Shown here one piece after another: positions 11,058-19,542 of a stretch of 64,000 nucleotides of DNA. The number at the start of each line of letters is the position of its first letter. Position 1 is the stretch's first letter. Source of the stretch: Rhizobacter sp. OV335 (GTDB lineage: Bacteria > Pseudomonadota > Gammaproteobacteria > Burkholderiales > Burkholderiaceae_C); contig NZ_FRCQ01000002.1 in NCBI RefSeq assembly GCF_900142965.1, forward strand, positions 309,648-373,647, in the 5' to 3' direction. Under the pieces are notes generated by a model, which searched no databases, was not told where the DNA came from, and was given only the letters and a program-made list of their open reading frames with translations. Both the position numbers and the translations under genes were made by a program.

Positions 11058-14000
11058 TCAGAGGTTCTTCACGATCCGCAGGTTGCGGATCTGGAAATGG
11101 ATGGTTCCCTTCTGGTCGTCCCACGCCGGCAGCATCTCCAGCGGCGACGTGATCTTCGATGGCTCGAACCCGTTGGCCACGTAGTCCGGCGAGGTGAACG
11201 GAATCTTCACCGTCTGCCAGGTGTTGAGCGCCGGGTGGCCGACCTTGTCCTTCAGGTCGCCGGTGCGGCAGGTGTCGCTCTTGCGGTCGCACACCAGCTT
11301 GGTCCAGAAGTCCTGCGTGCTGTTGCCGTAGTCGAGCACGCGGATCTCGAACTGCACGCCACCCGTCGCCGCGATCGCCGCCGCATCGATCAGCGTGTTG
11401 TCCGGCACCGACATGAAGATGCCGCCGTTGCCGCCCCCGTCGGTCACGCCGTTGAACACCACGTCGATCAGCTTGTCGGTGCCGTCGACCACGTCGTTCG
11501 TCAGCGTCACGCTGCCACTGCCGCCGGTCGACCACGCACCGGGCGGTGCCAGTGCCGCCGCATCGCTGATGCCGTTGACGTACAGGTCCTTGTCGGCCGT
11601 GACCGCGATCACGTTGACCGGCGGCCCGCCCGCGCACGGCACGTTGCCGGTGTTCTTCGGGTCCCACCGGATGTTCGCCACCGACACCTCGAACTGCCCG
11701 CCGCTGCTGTACAGCAGGAACGGCGTGTTCACCAAGGTGAAGTCGGTGCCCTGGTCGGCAAAGCACTGCAGCGGGATCGCCAGCTCCGTCCAGGTGTTGG
11801 CCGGCAGCGTGCCGAACGTGTTGGTCGCGTCGATCTCGCCCATGCACGGGTAGCCGCAGTCCACGCGCATCTTGACCGCCGCGGTCGGCGCCACCGCGAC
11901 GCGCGCATCGAACACCAGCGAACCCTTCGAGTTCAGGTACGACTGCAGGTCCTGCTTGTCGGCGTCGTTGGTGCTCTGCATGTAGAGCTGGCCGGCCGCG
12001 CCGTTCCACTTCGCCTTGATCGCCGCCCACTGCTTGCCGTCCTTGTCGTCGACCGGCACCGCGGTGATCTCGGCCTGCGGCGTCGACGTGCTCGTCGCGG
12101 TCGACAAGCCCACCAGCACGCTCCAGCTCGACGGTGCGCCGACGCGCATCGAGAACCCGCTCTGGTTCGCACCGTCGAACACCGCCAGCGTCTGGTCGGT
12201 GGTGCCGCCACCACCGGCCGGCACGCCGCAGCCCTGCGCCACGGTGGCCTCGTCGAGCGCCACCTGGTCGGCACCCGGCGCGGCATAGCTCAGCCCGTAG
12301 CCGAAGGCATACAGCGGGTCGTAGCCGGCATCGCCATGGTTCAGCGCGACCTGGCAGGCCGCCTTCGGCCACGAGTACGACAGCTTGCCGCTGAAGTCGG
12401 TGTTGACCGCGCCATCGTCCTTCTTGAACAGCACGTCGGTCAGGCCGTCACCCTCGGTGCCCGGCAGAAACGCGGCGACGAACGCATCCGAGCGGTTGAG
12501 TTCGCGGTTCACGTACAGCGGGCGGCCCGAGTACAGCACCGTGATGATCTTCTTGACGCCCTTGGTCTTCAGCGCATCGATCAGCGCGACATCTTCCGGA
12601 TGCAGCTTCGCGTTCTCCAGCGTCTTGGTCTTGCCGATGTCGCCCACCCCTTCGGCATACGGCGTCTCGCCGATCACGACGATCGCCGCGTCGTAGTCGG
12701 CACTGCCCAGCGCACCGGTGGTGCTGGTGTCGATCACCGCGTTCGGCGCGATCTTCTGGATCGCCGCCCACAGCGTGGTGCCGCCGCCGAAATCGGCATT
12801 GACGTTGTCGGTGCCCTGCCAGGTGAGCGACCAGCCGCCGCTCTGGTTCGACAAACTGTCGGCGCTCTTGCCGGCCACCAGCACCTTGGCACTGCGCGCC
12901 AGCGGCAGCGTGGCGCCGTTGTTCTTCAGCAGCACCAGCGACTTGCGCACCGCCTCGCGCGCCACCGCGCGGTTCTCGGCCGTGCCGACCTCGCTGTTCG
13001 CATTGCGCGCCGACGGCTTCGGCTTGCTGAACAGGCCGGCGCGCAGCTTCACGCGCAGGATGCGGCGCACCGCATCGTCGACGCGCGCCTGCGGGATCTC
13101 GCCGCTCTGCACGCTCGCGATCGTGTTGGTGATGAAGGCCTTCCAGTCGTCGACGTACGGCACCATCACCATGTCGATGCCGGCGTTGATGGCCTGCGGG
13201 CAATCGGCGTTGGTGCAGGCCCGCGTCGAATCGCTGTTGGTCGCGTTGACCTGGCCGAGGCCGTTCCAGTCCGAGACGACGAAGCCGTCGAAGCCCATCT
13301 TGGTCTTCAGCACGTCGGTCAGCAAATACTTCTGGCCGTGCATCTTGTCGGCGCGCGCGGTATCGCCCTTGGCTGCGTCCTTCCAGCTGCTGAACGACGC
13401 CATCACCGATTGCGCGCCCGCCTGCAGCGCGGTGTAGTAGCCGCGGCCGTGGATGTTGATCAGGTCGGCCTCAGTGACCGCGGTCACGCCCTGGTCCTTG
13501 CCGTCGGTGGTGCCGCCGTCGCCCAGGAAGTGCTTCGCGGTCGCGACCACCTTCTCGCTGGCCTTCGCGTCCTTCGCGAGCGTGCCCTGCAGGCCCTTGA
13601 TGACCTCGCCGCCATACGACTGCACGACCAGCGGATCCTCCGAATAGCCTTCGTAGGTGCGGCCCCAGCGGTCGTCGCGCACGACGGCGAGCGTCGGCCC
13701 GAAGGCCCAGTCGATGCCGGTGTGCGCCACCTCGCGCGCGGTGACCTCGCCGATGCGGCGCAGCAGGTCCGGGTCACGCGTCGCGCCCAGGCCGATGTTG
13801 TGCGGAAAGAGCGTCGCGCCCTTCACATTGTTGTGGCCGTGCACCGCGTCCGTGCCCCAGATCAGCGGGATCGGGTTCGGGTTGGCCGGGTCCATCGACG
13901 CAGCCCACAGCGTATCGGCCAGCGCCAGCCAGTCGGCGACCGGCGCATCCTTGTGCTGGCCGGGGAACGAGCCGCCACCGTTCAGCACCGAGCCGAGGTG

Positions 14001-14300
14001 GTAGGTCTTGATGTCGTCCGGCGTCACGCCCTGGATCTCGACCTGCGTCATCTGGCCGACCTTCTCGGCCAGGCTCATCTTCGCGAGCAGCGCGTCCACC
14101 TGCGCCTCGATGCCGGCGTCACGCGCCACCGCGCTCTTGATCGCGGGCCAGTCCTGCAGCGGGGTGGTCGGGATGTCGGTGCTCACGGGGGGCGGTGGTG
14201 GCGACGGACTGTCATCGGAATCGCCGCCGCCGCAGGCGCTCAGCGTCAGCGCAAGGCCCCAAGCGAGCCCATGCAGGGCAGCGCGGGAAGAACGAATCAT
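11058..14300 (-). CDS. GH3 beta-glucosidase lipoprotein with tandem C-terminal binding domains
   Basis: Glycoside hydrolase family 3 enzyme of 1080 aa, likely an exo-beta-glucosidase on beta-glucans or cello-oligosaccharides. The start at 14300 has AGGAG upstream and opens a lipoprotein signal with lipobox LTLSAC (Cys23), followed by an Asp/Ser/Pro linker, so it should be anchored at the envelope. GH3 landmarks are PLIWGTDAVHGHNN and the nucleophile motif VVSDWNGLG. After the GH3 catalytic and C-terminal domains come two related beta-sandwich-type segments (about residues 800-930 and 950-1080) of the kind found in ExoP-like GH3 enzymes, each with a Cys pair, an NTW motif and a closing IRW/LRI strand. 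A longer frame upstream of 14300 is not used. Confidence 0.92.
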   Translation of the reverse strand: MIRSSRAALHGLAWGLALTLSACGGGDSDDSPSPPPPPVSTDIPTTPLQDWPAIKSAVARDAGIEAQVDALLAKMSLAEKVGQMTQVEIQGVTPDDIKTYHLGSVLNGGGSFPGQHKDAPVADWLALADTLWAASMDPANPNPIPLIWGTDAVHGHNNVKGATLFPHNIGLGATRDPDLLRRIGEVTAREVAHTGIDWAFGPTLAVVRDDRWGRTYEGYSEDPLVVQSYGGEVIKGLQGTLAKDAKASEKVVATAKHFLGDGGTTDGKDQGVTAVTEADLINIHGRGYYTALQAGAQSVMASFSSWKDAAKGDTARADKMHGQKYLLTDVLKTKMGFDGFVVSDWNGLGQVNATNSDSTRACTNADCPQAINAGIDMVMVPYVDDWKAFITNTIASVQSGEIPQARVDDAVRRILRVKLRAGLFSKPKPSARNANSEVGTAENRAVAREAVRKSLVLLKNNGATLPLARSAKVLVAGKSADSLSNQSGGWSLTWQGTDNVNADFGGGTTLWAAIQKIAPNAVIDTSTTGALGSADYDAAIVVIGETPYAEGVGDIGKTKTLENAKLHPEDVALIDALKTKGVKKIITVLYSGRPLYVNRELNRSDAFVAAFLPGTEGDGLTDVLFKKDDGAVNTDFSGKLSYSWPKAACQVALNHGDAGYDPLYAFGYGLSYAAPGADQVALDEATVAQGCGVPAGGGGTTDQTLAVFDGANQSGFSMRVGAPSSWSVLVGLSTATSTSTPQAEITAVPVDDKDGKQWAAIKAKWNGAAGQLYMQSTNDADKQDLQSYLNSKGSLVFDARVAVAPTAAVKMRVDCGYPCMGEIDATNTFGTLPANTWTELAIPLQCFADQGTDFTLVNTPFLLYSSGGQFEVSVANIRWDPKNTGNVPCAGGPPVNVIAVTADKDLYVNGISDAAALAPPGAWSTGGSGSVTLTNDVVDGTDKLIDVVFNGVTDGGGNGGIFMSVPDNTLIDAAAIAATGGVQFEIRVLDYGNSTQDFWTKLVCDRKSDTCRTGDLKDKVGHPALNTWQTVKIPFTSPDYVANGFEPSKITSPLEMLPAWDDQKGTIHFQIRNLRIVKNL

Positions 14301-14374
14301 GGCTTTGTCTCCTCTTGTGGGTATGTCGCCCGCATCGGCGGACCGTGCGAACGCGGCGCGAGCATAGCCACGGC

Positions 14375-14388
14375 TGAAAGCGCTTGCA
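14375..14388. promoter_or_regulatory. LacI-family operator-like palindrome upstream of the GH3 gene
   Basis: TGAAAGCGCTTGCA is a near-perfect palindrome around GCGC (6 of 7 pairs), the classical half-site layout of LacI/GalR regulators. It lies about 75 bases upstream of the GH3 start, a normal operator position. No LacI-family gene is present in the window. Confidence 0.5.
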
Positions 14389-14576
14389 AGAAGACGTTTA
14401 CCAATCGTTAAGGCGGCGACAAGCCCAGCCATCCGTTTTGGAGACTGTGAAAAAACTCACGTGACACGGTGCGACACAAGCGCCCGCGCGCCCTGGCGCG
14501 GATTGCGGCGGTGCAGCTACGGCGCTGCAGCAAAAACCCGTCTGTCAGGGAATCTACCGAGCGTTTCGTGAAACTC

Positions 14577-14596
14577 GGCTGAAACCGGTTGCTACC
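14577..14596. promoter_or_regulatory. Second LacI-family-like operator (AACCGGTT core)
   Basis: GGCTGAAACCGGTTGCTACC is a partial palindrome (7 of 10 pairs) around AACCGGTT, just downstream of rlmJ in the GH3/rlmJ gap. The same core occurs at 63299-63316 upstream of a discoidin-domain lipoprotein. The rest of the 14301-14614 gap shows no gene, only a weak CCGAG/CTCGG hairpin near 14558-14579. Confidence 0.35.
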
Positions 14597-14614
14597 TAAC
14601 TTACGCGGAGCAGT

Positions 14615-15457
14615 TCAGGCTGTCTTCTGGTCGAGCAGGTAGTTCGCGTCGTCGTACTGTCCCAGCACGTCGACGAGGTAGGGCAGCACGGCGAGCAGTT
14701 CGTCGTGCAGCGTATACGGCGGGTTCAGGATGAACATGCCGCTGCCGGCCAGGCCAAAGCCCTGCGAATCGGGCACCTGCACCGTCAGGCGCACATGCAG
14801 CCAGCCCTTGGGCGCCAGGCTCTCGAGGCGGCGCGGCAGTTGCGCGGCTTCGAGCTTCTGGACCTGCGGGTACCAGACCATGTAGACGCCTTCGTTGAAG
14901 CGCAGCAGCGCTTCGCGCAGCGAGGCGATCACGCGGCCGTAGTCGCCGTGGCCCTCGTAGCTCGGGTCCATCAGGATGGCCCCGCGCCGGCTCGACGGCG
15001 GCACCTGGCCCTTCAGCCCGTCGAAGCCGTCGGCGTTGTAGATCTCGACGTTCTTCGTCTCGCCGAGGAAGGACGCGAGGATGCGGTGGTCGGTGTTGTG
15101 CAGCTCGAACAGCCGCAGCTGGTCCTGCGCGCGCAGCACCATCTGCGCAAAGGCCGGCGAGCCGGGGTACTGGCGCAGCTTGCCGTCGGAGTTGAACTGG
15201 CGCACCGCTGCCACGTAGTCGGCCACCGGGCCGGGCAGGTCGTCGCGGCCCCACAGGCGGGCGATGCCTTGCTCGAACTCGCCCTTCTTGGTCGCGTACT
15301 GGCCTTCGAGCGAGTAGCCCCCGGCGCCGGCATGGGTGTCGACCAGGCGGTACGGCTTGTCTTTCTGGTTCATGTAGCGCAGCACCATGCCGAGCACGGT
15401 GTGCTTGAGCACGTCGGCATGGTTGCCGGCGTGGAAGGCGTGTCGGTAGGCGAGCAT
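14615..15457 (-). CDS. rlmJ: 23S rRNA (adenine-2030-N6)-methyltransferase
   Basis: A 280-aa SAM-dependent methyltransferase that modifies A2030 of 23S rRNA. It starts with the family signature MLAYRHAFHAGNHADVLKH, has the SAM-binding VDTHAGAGGY, and carries the N6-adenine catalytic motif DPSYE, here in the RlmJ-specific form rather than DPPY. Length is normal for the family. It is monocistronic, with GH3 regulatory DNA downstream and a divergent oxidoreductase upstream. Confidence 0.95.
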   Translation of the reverse strand: MLAYRHAFHAGNHADVLKHTVLGMVLRYMNQKDKPYRLVDTHAGAGGYSLEGQYATKKGEFEQGIARLWGRDDLPGPVADYVAAVRQFNSDGKLRQYPGSPAFAQMVLRAQDQLRLFELHNTDHRILASFLGETKNVEIYNADGFDGLKGQVPPSSRRGAILMDPSYEGHGDYGRVIASLREALLRFNEGVYMVWYPQVQKLEAAQLPRRLESLAPKGWLHVRLTVQVPDSQGFGLAGSGMFILNPPYTLHDELLAVLPYLVDVLGQYDDANYLLDQKTA

Positions 15458-15625
15458 GGGCGGCTTTCTGGAGAGCGGTTCAACCCCGTATTGTCGTTGG
15501 CGCGGTCACCGTCGTCGCCGGCTTCAAATCTTGTTTGAAGGTGATAGTTCGCGAGACCGGATTATCAATTTCCGCCAAGCTGCCTACAGTGCCGGGACTG
15601 AACACTTCCCTTCCGGAGTCGCCCC

Positions 15626-16633
15626 ATGAAAGCCGTTGCCTACCGCCGCCCGCTGCCGATCACCGATGCCGAATCGCTGCTCGACGTCACGCTCCCCGAC
15701 CCGGTCGCCGCCGGCCGCGACCTGCTGGTGCGGGTGGAAGCGGTATCGGTGAATCCGGTCGACGTGAAGATCCGCGCCGGCAGCACGCCCGCCGACGGGC
15801 AGCTGAAGGTCATCGGCTGGGATGCCGTCGGCACCGTCGCGGCGGTGGGCGAGAAGGTCACGCTGTTCAAGCCGGGCGAGCGCGTCTGGTACGCCGGCGA
15901 CATCACGCGGCCGGGCAGCAATGCCGAGCTGCAGCTGGTCGATGAGCGCATCGTCGGCCATGCACCCACGTCGATCCCGGCAGCGCAGGCCGCCGCGCTG
16001 CCGCTGACCGCGATCACCGCGTGGGAGCTGCTGTTCGATCGCCTCGGCACGACGGCCGACACCGAAGGCGCGCTGCTGATCATCGGCGCGGCCGGCGGCG
16101 TCGGCTCGATCCTGACGCAGCTCGCGCGCCGGCTGACGAAGCTCACGGTGATCGGCACCGCGTCGCGCCCCGAGACGCAGGCCTGGCTGCGCGAACTCGG
16201 CGCGCACCATGTGATCGACCACCATCAACCGTTGCTGCCGCAGTTGCAGGCGGCTGGCGTGCCGCAGGTCACCGCAGTGGCCGGGCTCACGCACACGCCC
16301 ACTTACTACACGCAGATCGTGGAAGCACTCGCACCGCAGGGCAAGCTGGCGCTGATCGACGACTTCAAGGAACCGCTCGACGTGATGCCGATGAAGCGCA
16401 AGAGCCTGTCGCTGCACTGGGAGCTGATGTTCACGCGGTCGATGATGCAGACCGCCGACATGCACAAGCAGCACGAGCTGCTCGACGAGGTCGCGAAGCT
16501 GGTCGATGCCGGCCGGCTGCGCAGCACGCTCGGCGAGCACTTCGGTGCGATCAACGCCGCCAACCTGAAGCGCGCCCATGCGTTCATCGAGAGCGGGAAG
16601 GCCCGCGGCAAGGTGGTGCTGGAAGGGTTCTGA
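15626..16633 (+). CDS. Zinc-type alcohol dehydrogenase-like / quinone oxidoreductase (MDR family)
   Basis: A 335-aa medium-chain dehydrogenase/reductase. The N-terminal GroES-like fold contains SVNPVDVKIRAG, and the NAD(P)-binding fold carries GAAGGVGSILTQLA. The Cys/His zinc ligands of true alcohol dehydrogenases are absent, pointing to an NADPH:quinone oxidoreductase-like enzyme; the substrate is unknown. GGAG lies eight bases before the ATG. Confidence 0.85.
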   Translation: MKAVAYRRPLPITDAESLLDVTLPDPVAAGRDLLVRVEAVSVNPVDVKIRAGSTPADGQLKVIGWDAVGTVAAVGEKVTLFKPGERVWYAGDITRPGSNAELQLVDERIVGHAPTSIPAAQAAALPLTAITAWELLFDRLGTTADTEGALLIIGAAGGVGSILTQLARRLTKLTVIGTASRPETQAWLRELGAHHVIDHHQPLLPQLQAAGVPQVTAVAGLTHTPTYYTQIVEALAPQGKLALIDDFKEPLDVMPMKRKSLSLHWELMFTRSMMQTADMHKQHELLDEVAKLVDAGRLRSTLGEHFGAINAANLKRAHAFIESGKARGKVVLEGF

Positions 16634-16654
16634 CGCATCGCCTTTCGGGCAGCG

Positions 16655-16719
16655 CTTCGACAGGCTCAGCGCCGAACGGCTTGTATGCGCAGACCCTTCG
16701 ACAGGCTCAGGGCGAACGG
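16655..16719. repeat. Two copies of an interspersed CTTCGACAGGCTCAG repeat
   Basis: CTTCGACAGGCTCAG followed by G(C)GC(C)GAACGG occurs at 16655-16679 and 16696-16719, same orientation, 41 bases apart. This short element is widespread between genes of Burkholderiales and other proteobacteria; no function is assigned. Confidence 0.8.
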
Positions 16720-16754
16720 GGGTAGTCCTCTGAGCGGGCGGCTAGCATTCGCCG

Positions 16755-17807
16755 GTGCATTCCTTTCTTTCGCGGCGCCCGGCCCGCCTTGTCCTGACCC
16801 TCCTCGCCGGCGCTGCGGCCGCCGGCCTGTGCCTGCTGCTGCACACCCCGCTGCCGTGGATGATCGGCCCGCTGATCGCGACCGCCATCGGCTGCATGGC
16901 CGGCCTGCCGCTCGTCGCCGCCACGCCGCTGCGCAACGCCGGCCAGTGGGCCATCGGCACCGTGCTCGGGCTGTACTTCACGCCGCAGGTGGTCGGCATC
17001 GTCGCCAGCCACTGGGCGGTGATCCTCGCCGGCATCGCGTGGGCGCTGCTGCTGGGCGCCGGCTTCGGCCTCTACCTCGCACGCGCCAACGCCGGCATGG
17101 CGCTCGACCGGCCGACGCTGTTCTTCGCCAGCGCGATCGGTGGCGCCTCCGAGATGGCGGTGCTGGCCGAGCGCTTCGGCGGGCGCATGGACCTGGTCGC
17201 GAGCGCCCATTCGCTGCGCATCCTGCTGGTCGTGCTGACGATCCCGTTCGGCTTCCAGTTCGCCGGCCTGCACGGGCTCGACCCGACGCTGCCCGGCCCG
17301 CAGGTCGTCGAGTGGCACGGGCTGCTGCAGCTGATCGCGATGACGGCCGCCGGCGGCGCCTTCCTGCGTTGGCGCGGCGTCTCGAACCCGTGGGTGCTGG
17401 GCCCGCTGTTCGTCGCGTTCGGGCTCACCGCGACCGGCGTCGAGCTGTCGGCGCTGCCGAAGTGGATGACCAACCTCGGCCAGCTCTTCATCGGCGTCGC
17501 GCTCGGCACGCGCTTCACGCCGGCCTTCCTGCACACCGCGCCGCGCTGGCTGCTCAGCGTGGGGGCGGGCACGCTGGTGATGATCGCGCTGTCAGCAGGC
17601 TTTGCGCTCGGCGTCGCGCAGTTGAGCGGCCTGCATCCGGCCACCGTGCTGCTCGGCACCTCGCCGGGCGGCATCGCCGAGATGTGCCTGACGGCCAAGG
17701 TGCTGGAACTGGGCGTGCCGGTGGTGACGGCCTTCCACGTCACGCGGATGGCGGCGGTGGTGCTGCTCGCGACGCCGATGTTCCGCTGGTCGGCCCCGAA
17801 GGCCTGA
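16755..17807 (+). CDS. AbrB-family (putative ammonia monooxygenase-like) membrane protein
   Basis: A 350-aa polytopic membrane protein with about ten segments arranged as an internal duplication. Repeated signatures are PWMIGPLIA (near residue 33), NPWVLGPLFVAFGL (near 210) and glycine-rich GTSPGGIAEM. This matches the AbrB/DUF admitted as 'ammonia monooxygenase' in databases, although no such activity is shown; a transport role is more likely. The start is a GTG at 16755 at the beginning of a membrane segment. Confidence 0.8.
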   Translation: MHSFLSRRPARLVLTLLAGAAAAGLCLLLHTPLPWMIGPLIATAIGCMAGLPLVAATPLRNAGQWAIGTVLGLYFTPQVVGIVASHWAVILAGIAWALLLGAGFGLYLARANAGMALDRPTLFFASAIGGASEMAVLAERFGGRMDLVASAHSLRILLVVLTIPFGFQFAGLHGLDPTLPGPQVVEWHGLLQLIAMTAAGGAFLRWRGVSNPWVLGPLFVAFGLTATGVELSALPKWMTNLGQLFIGVALGTRFTPAFLHTAPRWLLSVGAGTLVMIALSAGFALGVAQLSGLHPATVLLGTSPGGIAEMCLTAKVLELGVPVVTAFHVTRMAAVVLLATPMFRWSAPKA

Positions 17808-17838
17808 GCTTTCTTTTCAGCCCTGGTCTTCAGGCCTT
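17799..17838. terminator. Inverted repeat shared by two convergent gene ends
   Basis: AAGGCCTGA (17799-17807) pairs perfectly with TCAGGCCTT (17830-17838). Each arm contains the final codons and stop of one convergent gene (AbrB-type protein and MOSC protein), so a single stem could terminate both transcripts. T-tracts are poor. Confidence 0.45.
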
Positions 17839-18405
17839 CTTCATGCGCGCGCGGAACAGCTCCGGAATGCCGACCTCGCGCGGCCCCGGCACCAGCTCGA
17901 ACGCCTGCCCGGCGCGCAGCGTGCCGGGCGATCGCACCGACAGGTAGAAGCCGCACCACGCGCTGGCCGCCATCATCTTCACGGCCTGGTTGAAGCCCAT
18001 CGCCGCATTGAACTTGAAGCACGGAAAGCGCGGCTCGCTGACCGCGAGTTCGCAATCGGGAAAGCGCAGCACGTCGCCGATCCAGGCCTGGTTTTCGAGC
18101 ATCCCGGCGAGCGTCAGGTTCTCGCCGATCGAGCCGGGCGGCAGCGGCTCGTCCCAGCCGGCCGCCTGCGCCTGCGCACGCACCGTTTGCCAGAACGGGT
18201 AGTGCTCGCTCGGGTAGGCGTAGACCGCCTTGCCGATGCCGCCGTGCACGCTGAGGTCGGCCTGCTCGTCGCCGTCCAGCCCCATGGCCTGCGCCGCGAC
18301 CGGGCCGTCGACCGGCTGCTTGCCGATCGCCGTCAGCACCGGCCGGCCGTTGATCAGCCGCTCGCTCGCGCGGGCGACGTTGACGTTGACGAGCCGCATC
18401 GACAC
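17830..18405 (-). CDS. MOSC domain protein (YiiM-like)
   Basis: A 191-aa protein of the MOSC (molybdenum cofactor sulfurase C-terminal) family. It includes HGGIGKAVYAYPSEHY, the GSIGENLTL motif and the conserved cysteine region EPRFPCFKFNA. MOSC proteins bind the molybdenum cofactor or act in N-hydroxylated base detoxification (YiiM). It starts seven bases after the stop of a tungstate-binding-like protein, so the two are probably cotranscribed and share a Mo/W theme. Confidence 0.85.
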   Translation of the reverse strand: MSMRLVNVNVARASERLINGRPVLTAIGKQPVDGPVAAQAMGLDGDEQADLSVHGGIGKAVYAYPSEHYPFWQTVRAQAQAAGWDEPLPPGSIGENLTLAGMLENQAWIGDVLRFPDCELAVSEPRFPCFKFNAAMGFNQAVKMMAASAWCGFYLSVRSPGTLRAGQAFELVPGPREVGIPELFRARMKKA

Positions 18406-18412
18406 CGGCGGC

Positions 18413-19225
18413 TCAGCCGGTCGCCGAGCGCCAGCCGCGCACGCCGGCCGCGACGCGGCGACCCTGCGGGCCCGACACCCAGGTCGTGAACAGCTTGGCC
18501 GCCGGGTGGTTGACGCGAAATGCGCGCATCACGTGCACCTCGGTCGCCAGCAGCGGGTCGCCTTCGACGACGATCGCGAGCGGCTTGGTCGAGCGGCTCA
18601 GCCAGACGCCGCGCTCCACCACTGCGTAGGCATTCTGCGCCGCAGCCTGCGCAATGATCGAACTCTTCGGGTCGGCCGCCACGTACCACGGTGCGACCGG
18701 CGCGACCTTCGACGCGCGCCACAGCGGCAACTCGGCCAAGGCAGCGCCGCTGCCGTTGTTGTTGCCGAGGAAGCGCGCCTGCGCGTTCGCGATGCCCATC
18801 AGCGCGGCACCGATGTCCTTGCCGCCGAGCACGCCGGCCGGGTCCTTGGCCTTCTTGCCCTTGCCCTCGACCGGGCCGATCAGCACGTAGTCGCCGAGCG
18901 CGATGCGGTGGCGGTCGTGCGCCAGGCCCTGCTTCTCCAACGCCATCTCGAGTTCCGGCGCGTTCGTCATCGCCATGTCGATCTCGCCGCGCTCCAGCGC
19001 CTGGATCAGCGCGGCGCTCTGTCCGCCCGACACCTGCACCGCGACGCCGGTGTCACGGCCGAATCCTTTCTGGAAGGCCTGGCCGAGGCCGGAGTCGAGC
19101 AGCGCCTGCTCGACGCCCATCAGCAGCGGGTCCGCCAGCGACTTGCGCTGGGCCGCACGGGTGGTGAACGGGACAGCCAGACTGCTGGCGGCTGCGAGGG
19201 AAAGGAGAAGGCGTCGTCGCATCAT
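18413..19225 (-). CDS. TupA-like tungstate/molybdate substrate-binding protein (orphan)
   Basis: A 270-aa periplasmic binding protein with an N-terminal signal peptide ending near TTRAAQ. It resembles TupA/PstS-like oxyanion receptors: MAMTNAPELE, YVLIGPVEG and NNNGSGAALAELPLW match the anion-coordinating layout of tungstate receptors. No permease or ATPase gene adjoins it, so the partners are elsewhere or it acts as a sensor. The downstream MOSC gene supports a Mo/W link. Confidence 0.75.
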   Translation of the reverse strand: MMRRRLLLSLAAASSLAVPFTTRAAQRKSLADPLLMGVEQALLDSGLGQAFQKGFGRDTGVAVQVSGGQSAALIQALERGEIDMAMTNAPELEMALEKQGLAHDRHRIALGDYVLIGPVEGKGKKAKDPAGVLGGKDIGAALMGIANAQARFLGNNNGSGAALAELPLWRASKVAPVAPWYVAADPKSSIIAQAAAQNAYAVVERGVWLSRSTKPLAIVVEGDPLLATEVHVMRAFRVNHPAAKLFTTWVSGPQGRRVAAGVRGWRSATG

Positions 19226-19542
19226 CCGACGATCTTAAGCGGCCGCAGAAACGGCCATGCAACAGCCGGTTCCGGCGTCGCGCCGCCGGGCCAGCCGCCA
19301 CGCAGAACCGCCGAAAAAGTCACAACTGCTTTGCATGTCCGTATTCCCAATTTGCATGGCCCCCCGAGCCCCGGTGGTTACGGCGCGATTACAGTCGCAC
19401 GACAATGCCTTGCCCGGTGGCGGCACGCCGATTGCCGATCCGGCATGAAACCGCCTGTTCCTGATGATGGTCATTGGCGGCATGGGGCGAGCCCGGAGGT
19501 TCGCCCGATTCCGCACTTCTGACTTTGACGATTGGAGCCACG
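19226..19542. other. Intergenic region upstream of pckG
   Basis: A 317-base divergent gap between the oxyanion-binding protein and pckG. It must carry the pckG promoter, but I see no clear -35/-10 pair, operator or riboswitch. Only GGAG ahead of the pckG ATG stands out. Confidence 0.4.

Noticed and set aside
16655..16719. CRISPR-like array
   Set aside because: Only two imperfect copies of a common interspersed element, no spacers or cas genes.
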